64,000 nucleotides of DNA from Rhodospirillales bacterium. GTDB lineage: Bacteria > Pseudomonadota > Alphaproteobacteria > Rhodospirillales > Defluviicoccaceae. Shown here piece by piece: positions 56,898 through 64,000 of the stretch (within the stretch, counting starts at the first letter, position 1; the number at the start of each line of letters is the position of its first letter). Location of the stretch: the NCBI GenBank assembly GCA_007695045.1, contig REEP01000069.1, forward strand, positions 16,411 through 80,410, written 5' to 3'. The notes under the pieces are model-generated. The model saw nothing but the letters and a program-made list of their open reading frames with translations, made no database searches and was not told the origin of the DNA. Both the position numbers and the translations under genes were made by a program.

Positions 56898-57664
<767 letters not shown>

Positions 57665-57665
<1 letters not shown>

Positions 57666-58817
57666 TGCCGCCGAAGATCGAAAACTATCAGGGACGCGAA
57701 CACTCATTCATCAAGCACTTGTTTTTGAACAAGTACCTCGAAGCAGCAGCCTACAAGCTCTTCCAGAAGCGATCACCTGTTTTCAACTTCGTGGACGCTT
57801 TCGCCGGGCCGTGGAGAGTGTCTGACACCGACCGCTATTCCGATGCTTCGTTCTCACAAGCCATCGAGACACTGGAAGCCGTGCGCCGCAGATTGCTCGA
57901 TATGGGGCGTCCTGGACTCAAGGTCCGCTTCCGCTTCTGCGAACGTATTCCAGCCTCGGTGGGCCAGCTTAAGCAGTTCGCGGCTCAGAAGCCCGAATTC
58001 GACATCATGGTCTTCTCGGGTGCGTTCGAGGACAACCTCGACGGCATCCGCAACGCGTGCCGCGAGGGCTTCACCTTCACGTTCATCGACCCAACCGGTT
58101 GGAATATCGAGTCGAGCAAGGTTTTCGACTTTCTTCGACAGCTCAACGGTGAGTTCCTCTTCAACTTCATGGCCGAGGAAGTGAACCGCCATGGAGGCTG
58201 GGATGGCGTCGCTGACTCGGTTGGCCGTTTCCTGGCGGATCCCGCATGGAAGGCGGCATTCGAGGCCCTGCCCGAGGGAACCAACGAGACGAAGATACGC
58301 CACCTCCTCAAGGTCAAGATGAAGGAGGCGAAAGTCGCAACCTATCTGACGGAAATGGCCATCCGAAAGCCGCGCGAGGACCGGATCAAGATGCGGCTGA
58401 TCCTTGGGTACACACAGCCGGTATGGGGTGGAGGTCTTCCGGGACGTCCAGGAAAAGGTCGAGAAAGAGGCGGTCCGAACGCGACAGGCGATCCAGACCA
58501 AGGAGAGCGGACAAGCGCAGCTCTTCCCGGAAGACCAGATCATCGCCTTCGAGACGGATCGCGACGGGGTCGGCTGCTCTACCCATTTGAACCGGGCCAC
58601 CGAACATCTGCTCAGCGCCGTATCGCAGCGGCCAGGAATCGAATTCAGCACGCTTGCCAACGAAGTGATGGAGCAGGTTCCCGTGCGAAAGAAACACTTG
58701 AACAAGATCGTGGCAGACAAACGAAAGGCAGGACGGCTGCGCTTCGACCTGCCGAACGGAAAGCGGAGCCCTGGTCCGAACACCAGGATCTGGCCCCTTT
58801 CGGTTGGACCTGACTGA
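57665..58817 (+). pseudogene. tcmP: Three-Cys-motif partner protein TcmP, with a one-base frameshift
   Basis: Partner of the upstream DUF5131 protein. The N-terminal two-thirds (247 residues to 58405) have a methyltransferase-like Rossmann pattern: FNFVDAFAGPW near residue 42, RFCERIP and FTFIDPTGWN near residue 140. From 58406 the conserved sequence continues in the +1 frame: GTHSRYGVEVFRDVQEKVEKEAVR up to RLRFDLPNGKRSPGPN, ending at 58817. Removing one G from the GGG at 58406-58408 restores a single protein of about 383 residues. In the unshifted frame the ORF runs to 58813 with an unrelated Arg/Gly-rich tail. It could be a true mutation, a sequencing error, or recoding. Confidence 0.82.
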
Positions 58818-59138
58818 CCGGCGTTTCGCCTATGCCACTTGCATTGCACCTCCAAGAATCTCGTCCAGCAGGCGGTAGCCCGTAGCTTTTAGATACGGCA
58901 CGCAATTGGGCTGCCATGGGGGAGAAGACGCCTTCGGCTGTTCTGCCCTACGCCCTCCGCGCTGCGGGGCTTCGTCATCGACGCTTCGGTCGCAGCGAGA
59001 TCGTGCTTTCGGGAGGACAACGAAGTGTGGGCGGATGCGGCCGGCCGGTGCTGCGACGCGCGCCGGCGGCTGGTGGCAAAGCGGCCGACGGCGACGTAAG
59101 ATAACATCTTATTCCCTGAACGCTGTGAAAATTGTCCC
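58818..59138. other. Toxin-relic intergenic region
   Basis: About 320 bases between tcmP and the AbrB-PIN gene. It contains the PIN-domain N-terminal fragment at 58968-59099 and otherwise nothing recognisable. Confidence 0.5.
58968..59099 (+). pseudogene. PIN-domain (VapC-type) toxin N-terminal fragment
   Basis: A 43-codon frame ending in TAA reads GFVIDASVAARSCFREDNEVWADA before becoming Arg-rich. The FVIDASVA start is the characteristic first strand of PIN-domain toxins with the first catalytic Asp, and CFREDNEVWADA fits the following helix (usual pattern WCFxDExxPxADA). No in-frame ATG precedes it closely. It looks like the front of a vapC gene whose remainder is lost. Confidence 0.55.
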
Positions 59139-59549
59139 ATGCATGTCATCCGGCTGTCGAGCAGAGGCCAACTGGTGCTTCCGGCCGCCATGCGCAACGC
59201 CCACCGATGGGGGCCGGGCGACGAGTTCGTTGTCGAAGAGGTGCCGGAGGGACTGCTGCTGCTGCGGCGGCCGCGGAAACCGTTTCCCGCATCCCGCGTC
59301 GACGAGGTGGCCGGGGCGCTCCGACGCCTGGCCGGCTTGCCGAATGTCATCTTGGAGGATGCCGAGCAGGTGGCGTTCGCCATCGATCTCGCATCGCACG
59401 ACATCGATTTTGCCGACGCCCTGCACGTCGCCGCCTGTCGCGAAGCCGGCCCGCTCTACACGTTCGATCGGCGCCTGATCCGGCAAGCGGACGTGGTGGG
59501 GCTCTCTGTGTCCGAACCGGAAGGAAACGGCGGCCGAGGTCAGCCTTGA
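59139..59549 (+). CDS. AbrB-type antitoxin fused in frame to the C-terminal half of a PIN toxin
   Basis: A 136-residue chimera. Residues 1-50 are a SpoVT/AbrB swapped-hairpin DNA-binding domain (IRLSSRGQLVLPAAMRNAH, GDEFVVEEVPEGLLLLRRP), and RVDEVAGALR at 53-62 is the usual VapB-type tail. From about residue 63 it becomes the end of a PIN domain: LAGLPNVILEDAEQVAFAIDL, DIDFADALHVAAC with Asp93, and LYTFDRRLIRQA with Asp110. The PIN N-terminal half with the first Asp and the Glu is missing, so ribonuclease activity is not expected. A deletion that joined adjacent vapB and vapC genes is the simplest origin. Confidence 0.8.
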   Translation: MHVIRLSSRGQLVLPAAMRNAHRWGPGDEFVVEEVPEGLLLLRRPRKPFPASRVDEVAGALRRLAGLPNVILEDAEQVAFAIDLASHDIDFADALHVAACREAGPLYTFDRRLIRQADVVGLSVSEPEGNGGRGQP

Positions 59550-59592
59550 GCGGTGCCCATCCGGATCGGGCCTTCGCGTAGCATCCGCGCAG

Positions 59593-59621
59593 TCCCGGAT
59601 TGCGCTTCGCTGCATCCGGCC
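59593..59621 (+). repeat. REP-like repeat, copy D
   Basis: TCCCGGATTGCGCTTCGCTG then CATCCGGCC, the best-preserved copy, in the 202-base gap between the AbrB-PIN gene and the glutamate dehydrogenase gene. That gap holds no gene. Confidence 0.75.
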
Positions 59622-59751
59622 GACGCTGGCTTTGAACGGCTGGGCCAGGACGACCAAGGGCGGGGCGGCAGGCAGGCCTTTCCGGCGCGATGGCGGTTCG
59701 GGTAGCATGCTGACGACCCTGTTCGCATGCTGTCCAGCCAAAGGCTCCCCC

Positions 59752-62700
59752 ATGCCCCGCTTCACCCAGGCCGAGAGAGACGAACTGATCGCAACCGTGG
59801 TGGCGGCGGCCGAGCGCCGATTGGGCGGCACGCTGCCGGAGGCGTTGCGGGCGTTCTTCCCGCTCTATTATGCGCATGTGCCGCTCAGCGACATCGTCGA
59901 CGAGAGCCCCGATACCCTGTTCGGGCTCGCCTTCAGTCATTGGCGGCTGAGCGAACGACGGCAGCCGGGCACGCCGCGGATCCGCATCTACAACCCCAAG
60001 CTGGAAGAGGACGGCTGGCGCTGCGAGCATTCGGTCATCGAGGTGGTGACGGACAACATGCCGTTCCTGGTGGATTCCGTCACCAACGAGATCAATCGCC
60101 AGGACTTGGCCGTGCATCTCGTGATCCATCCGGTGATGGCCGTGACCCGGGATGCCGACGGCCGGTTGCAGCGGGTGGACCCGACCCGGCGCCGGCAGGA
60201 CGACGGCGTCGAGGAATCGCTGATGCACTTCCAGATCACCCGGCAGGCGGACGACATGCTGGGGCCGGTGGCGGATGGTGTGGCGCGGACCCTCGACCAC
60301 GTCCGCACCGCGGTCGAGGATTGGCAGGCGATGCTGATCAAGGGCGAACTGGTGATCGCCGATATCGCCGCCGCCGAAGGCATCGCGCCGGAAGACGTGA
60401 TCGACGAGGCGCGGGAGTTTCTCCGCTGGCTGCTGGACAACAACTTCACCTTTCTTGGCTACCGCGCCTACAGTTTCGACGCCGAGGACGATGAGGCCCT
60501 CGTCCGCATCGATCCGGGGTCCGGCCTGGGCCTGCTCAAGGATCCCACGTTCCTGGTGTTTGACGACCTTCGCGACGGCAAGCCGGTGCCGCCGGCGGTG
60601 CGTGCCTTCGAAGCGCGCACCGAACTGATCATGGTCGCCAAGGCCAACCGGATCACCACGGTGCACCGGCCGGTCCACATGGATACCGTCGTGGTGAAGC
60701 GTTTCGACGGCGGGCACATGGTGGGCGAACACATGATCGTCGGCCTGTTCGCCGCTGCCGCCTACAACCGCAGTGTGCGAAGCATCCCGCTGCTGCGCGA
60801 CAAGCTCGGCCGCCTGCTCGCGCGGGCCGGATTCGACCCTCGCGGCCATGACGGCCGGGCGCTGGCCAACATCGTCGAGACGTTCCCGCGGGACGAATTG
60901 TTCCAGGTTTCCGATGACCACCTGTACTACACGGCGCTCGGCATCCTGCATTTGCAGCAACGTCAGCGGGTGGCGCTGTTCATCCGCCGTGACGACTTCG
61001 AACGCTACGTGTCCTGCCTGGTTTTCGTCCCCCGCGACCGTTACAACACGGACCTCAGGCAGCGCACCGAAGCGATCCTGGCCAAGGCCTTCGCCGGCAC
61101 CGTCACCGCCCATTACACCCATGTGGGGGACTCGCCGCTTGCCCGGCTGCAAGTGTTCGTCAGGACCACGCCGGGCCAGATTCCGGACTACGACCCCGAC
61201 CGCATCGAAGCGGAAATCGTCGCGGCCTCGCGGACCTGGACCGACAACCTGTTGCGCGCCCTGCTCAAGGCACACGGCGAGGAAAAGGCGCACCGGCTCA
61301 ATCGGCTGTACGGCAACGCCTTCCCGCCGGGATACCGGGAACGGTTCATCGCCGAAGAGGCGGTGGAGGACATCGACCATGTCGAGGCGGCGCTGTCGCA
61401 CGACGGGCTTCAGACCACCCTCTACCGCCCGTTCGGCGCGTCGCCACACCAGATGCGGCTCAAGATCTACCACCCGGAAGCGGCGATCGTGCTGTCGCAG
61501 GTGATGCCGATGTTGGAGGATCTGGGCCTCCGGGTCATCGACGAGGTGCCGCACACGGTGCGGGTGGGTGGCGACGACGGCACGACGGTGCTCTTGCACG
61601 ACTTCGGTCTGGAGACGCGGAGCGACCGGCCGATCGATCTCGGTGCCATCCGTGCGCCGTTTCAGGAGGCCTTTCTGGCCGTATGGACCGGGGCGGTGGA
61701 GTGCGATGCGTACAACGCTTTGGTCCTGGAAGCGGGGCTGACGTGGCGGGAAGTGGTGCTGATCCGGGCCTATTCCCGCTACCTCCGCCAGACCGGCATC
61801 GCCTTCTCCCAGGCGTATATGCAGCAGACGCTCAACCGCCACCCGCAGATGGCATGCCGGATCGTTGCCTTGTTCCGGGCCCTGTTCGATCCGGCGGTGG
61901 CGGACCAGGGGAAACGGGCCGAGAGGGTGCGCGAAGACCTGGCAGCCGGCCTCGATACGGTGGACAGCGCCGATGAGGACCGCATTCTGAGGCGTTTCGT
62001 GAATGCCGTGGAAGCGACTCTCCGGACCAGCTTCTTCCTTGACCAAGGCGAAGAGCGCCGTCCCTACGTCGCCTTCAAGCTGGACAGCCGGAAGCTGGAC
62101 GACCTGCCCTTGCCGCGGCCGATGGTGGAAATTTTCGTCTATTCCCCGCGGATGGAAGGCGTGCACCTGCGCGCCGGCAAGGTGGCGCGCGGCGGCATCC
62201 GCTGGTCCGACCGACGGGAGGATTTCCGCACCGAGGTTCTGGGCCTGATGAAGGCGCAGAACGTCAAGAACACGGTGATCGTGCCGGTGGGCGCCAAGGG
62301 TGGATTCGTGGTCAAGCGCCCGCCGGATTCCGGTGACCGGGAGGCGGTGCAGGCCGAAGGCATCGCCTGCTACCGGATGCTGATCGATGGGATGCTGGAC
62401 CTCACCGACAACCGGGTGGGCGACGCGATCGTGCCGCCGGCGGGGGTGGTGCGCCGGGACGATGACGATCCCTACCTGGTGGTGGCGGCGGACAAGGGCA
62501 CCGCGACCTTTTCCGACATCGCCAACGGCATTGCTCAGGACCGGGGCTTCTGGCTCGGCGACGCGTTCGCTTCGGGCGGCAGTCAGGGCTACGACCACAA
62601 GAAGATGGGCATCACCGCCCGCGGCGCCTGGGAATCGGTGAAACGCCACTTCCGCGAGTTGGGCCACAACATTCAAAAACGGCCGTTCAGCGTGGTCGGT

Positions 62701-64000
62701 GTCGGCGACATGGCCGGTGACGTGTTTGGCAACGGCATGCTGCTGTCGCCGCACATCCGGCTGCTGGCGGCGTTCAATCACCAGCACATTTTCATCGATC
62801 CCGACCCGGACCCGGCGGCAAGCCTGGCCGAACGACAACGCCTGTTCGATCTGCCGCGATCCACCTGGCAGGACTACCGCGCCGAAATCATCTCCTCCGG
62901 CGGCGCCGTGTTCAACCGCCGCGCCAAGTCGATTGCGCTCACCCCGGAGATCCGGGCGTGTTTCGGCCTGAGAGAGAGCCGCATGACTCCGGCGGAGTTG
63001 ATCCGCCATCTGCTCAGGGCCGAGGTGGATCTGCTCTGGTTCGGTGGCATCGGCACCTTCGTCAAGTCCAGCCACGAAAGCCATGGGGACGTGGGCGACC
63101 GCAGTAACGACGGGGTGCGGGTGGATGGGCGCGAGCTTCGCTGCAAGGTGATCGGGGAAGGCGCCAACCTGGGCGTCACCCAGCTCGGGCGGATTGAATT
63201 CGCCCGACGTGGCGGGCTTATCAATACCGACTTCATCGACAATTCCGCCGGCGTCGACTGCTCCGATCACGAGGTCAACATCAAGATCCTGCTGGACGCC
63301 GTGGTCGGCGACGGCGACATGACCGAGAAGCAGCGCAACCTCCTTCTCGCGGCGATGACCGAGGAGGTCGCCGACCTCGTGCTGCGTGACAACTATCTGC
63401 AATCGCAGGCGATTTCCCTGATCTGTGCGGATAGCTTCATGGCGCTCGAGAACCAGGCACGGCTGATGCGGATGCTGGAGCGTCAGGGTCGCCTCAACCG
63501 CGAGGTGGAGGCGCTGCCCGACGAAGACGCCCTGGCCGAGCGCATCGCCGCCCGGCATGGCCTCACCCGTCCCGAGACCGCGGTGGTGTTCTGCTACTGC
63601 AAGATATGGCTGTACGACCAGGTGCTGGAGACCGACCTGCCGGACGACCGACACCTGGCGCGGGACATGGTGCGGTATTTCCCGGAGCCGATCCAGGAAC
63701 GCTTCGGCGATCGGATCGGCAAGCACCGCCTCAGGCGGGAACTGGTGGCAACATCGATCATCAACAGCCTGATCAACCGGATGGGCGGCACCTTCGTCAC
63801 CGCCATGGCGGACAAGACCGGCATGGCGGCGGCGGACATCACCCGGGCCTATGTCATCGCCCGCGACGTGTTCGCCGCCAGGGCGGTGTGGGAGGGGATC
63901 GAGTCCCTGGACAACCAGGTGGCCGCCGCCGTGCAGACGACATTACATCGGGAGGTGCAGCGGCTGATCGAGCGCGGCACCCTGTGGTTCCTCGCCAACG
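59752..64000 (+). CDS. gdhB: NAD-specific glutamate dehydrogenase, large (180-kDa) type, 3'-truncated by the window edge
   Basis: The first 1416 codons of a giant NAD-dependent glutamate dehydrogenase (family length about 1,600), converting glutamate to 2-oxoglutarate and ammonium. The frame is open from ATG 59752 to the window end. The N-terminal regulatory region has DNMPFLVDSVTNEI (core DNMPFLVDS). The catalytic core lies around residues 800-1150: GGIRWSDRREDFRTEVLGLM, NTVIVPVGAKGGFVVK with the catalytic Lys, VVAADKGTATFSDIAN, GVGDMAGDVFGNGML and CKVIGEGANLGVTQLGR. An allosteric, catabolic role is known for the family. The complementary strand is open over most of this length but is not a gene. 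Confidence 0.95.
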   Translation, partial: MPRFTQAERDELIATVVAAAERRLGGTLPEALRAFFPLYYAHVPLSDIVDESPDTLFGLAFSHWRLSERRQPGTPRIRIYNPKLEEDGWRCEHSVIEVVTDNMPFLVDSVTNEINRQDLAVHLVIHPVMAVTRDADGRLQRVDPTRRRQDDGVEESLMHFQITRQADDMLGPVADGVARTLDHVRTAVEDWQAMLIKGELVIADIAAAEGIAPEDVIDEAREFLRWLLDNNFTFLGYRAYSFDAEDDEALVRIDPGSGLGLLKDPTFLVFDDLRDGKPVPPAVRAFEARTELIMVAKANRITTVHRPVHMDTVVVKRFDGGHMVGEHMIVGLFAAAAYNRSVRSIPLLRDKLGRLLARAGFDPRGHDGRALANIVETFPRDELFQVSDDHLYYTALGILHLQQRQRVALFIRRDDFERYVSCLVFVPRDRYNTDLRQRTEAILAKAFAGTVTAHYTHVGDSPLARLQVFVRTTPGQIPDYDPDRIEAEIVAASRTWTDNLLRALLKAHGEEKAHRLNRLYGNAFPPGYRERFIAEEAVEDIDHVEAALSHDGLQTTLYRPFGASPHQMRLKIYHPEAAIVLSQVMPMLEDLGLRVIDEVPHTVRVGGDDGTTVLLHDFGLETRSDRPIDLGAIRAPFQEAFLAVWTGAVECDAYNALVLEAGLTWREVVLIRAYSRYLRQTGIAFSQAYMQQTLNRHPQMACRIVALFRALFDPAVADQGKRAERVREDLAAGLDTVDSADEDRILRRFVNAVEATLRTSFFLDQGEERRPYVAFKLDSRKLDDLPLPRPMVEIFVYSPRMEGVHLRAGKVARGGIRWSDRREDFRTEVLGLMKAQNVKNTVIVPVGAKGGFVVKRPPDSGDREAVQAEGIACYRMLIDGMLDLTDNRVGDAIVPPAGVVRRDDDDPYLVVAADKGTATFSDIANGIAQDRGFWLGDAFASGGSQGYDHKKMGITARGAWESVKRHFRELGHNIQKRPFSVVGVGDMAGDVFGNGMLLSPHIRLLAAFNHQHIFIDPDPDPAASLAERQRLFDLPRSTWQDYRAEIISSGGAVFNRRAKSIALTPEIRACFGLRESRMTPAELIRHLLRAEVDLLWFGGIGTFVKSSHESHGDVGDRSNDGVRVDGRELRCKVIGEGANLGVTQLGRIEFARRGGLINTDFIDNSAGVDCSDHEVNIKILLDAVVGDGDMTEKQRNLLLAAMTEEVADLVLRDNYLQSQAISLICADSFMALENQARLMRMLERQGRLNREVEALPDEDALAERIAARHGLTRPETAVVFCYCKIWLYDQVLETDLPDDRHLARDMVRYFPEPIQERFGDRIGKHRLRRELVATSIINSLINRMGGTFVTAMADKTGMAAADITRAYVIARDVFAARAVWEGIESLDNQVAAAVQTTLHREVQRLIERGTLWFLAN

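Noticed and set aside
59347..63726. Open minus-strand frame of 1459 codons opposite the glutamate dehydrogenase gene
   Set aside because: It is the antisense shadow of a high-GC coding region. The plus strand encodes an unmistakable NAD-glutamate dehydrogenase with all motifs, while the minus frame is His/Gln/Val-rich low-information sequence without any recognisable domain.

Overview
The window is a high-GC chromosomal segment from an alphaproteobacterium, most plausibly of the Rhodospirillales type. This is inferred from gene content and order only. Pointers are the cell-cycle regulator TrcR (DUF1013), a MucR/Ros regulator, the run bamE / bc1-assembly chaperone / DUF177 / plsX / fabH / ihfA / merR, the run rpiB-glyA-nrdR-ribD-ribE-ribBA-ribH-nusB-thiL, a proton-pumping pyrophosphatase, an IalB-like protein and a giant NAD-glutamate dehydrogenase. 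No tRNA, rRNA or CRISPR array was recognised.

Layout. 1-4.1 kb: end of xerD, trcR, a quinone oxidoreductase, a DUF1192 protein, and a divergent pair of secreted proteins. 4.1-8.4 kb: a minus-strand disaccharide operon (beta-phosphoglucomutase, trehalose-6-P phosphatase, GH65 phosphorylase). 8.5-14.4 kb: TlpA and ArsC-like proteins, then the lipid/IHF cluster and BamE. 14.6-24.1 kb: hppA and the rpiB-to-thiL operon for pentose-phosphate, one-carbon, riboflavin and thiamine metabolism. 24.4-27.2 kb: mucR, a secreted Cys-repeat protein, an HNH protein and an esterase. 27.3-36.4 kb: Nudix, rph-rdgB-hemW, the PBP-activator/rsmI-yraN-BON-gshB envelope and translation cluster, and a tandem fluoride-channel pair. 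36.5-41.2 kb: a BCCT transporter, a cold-shock protein, a DEAD-box helicase and a gamma-glutamylcyclotransferase-like protein. 41.2-44.9 kb: a fused UDP-glucose dehydrogenase/phosphoglucomutase next to galU, giving all three steps from glucose-6-P to UDP-glucuronate. 45-50.5 kb: moaC-moeA, cysK-sseA-metC and a PilZ protein.

From 50.6 to 59.7 kb the character changes. An AT-rich glycosyltransferase gene sits beside wrecks of an IS110-type and an IS3-type transposase. Then come an intact ppc, a non-coding stretch with REP-like repeats and a 10-bp iterated AT-rich motif, a phage-type DUF5131 (three-Cys) gene overlapping a frameshifted tcmP partner, a PIN-domain fragment, and an in-frame chimera of an AbrB-type antitoxin with the back half of a PIN toxin. 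The window ends inside the NAD-glutamate dehydrogenase gene.

The most distinctive observations are the Ugd-PGM fusion, the secreted 10-cysteine repeat protein, the DUF5131/TcmP pair with its one-base frameshift, the AbrB-PIN chimera, the asymmetric fluoride-channel pair, and a trehalose-type operon whose order matches the domain order of the mycobacterial OtsB1 fusion.
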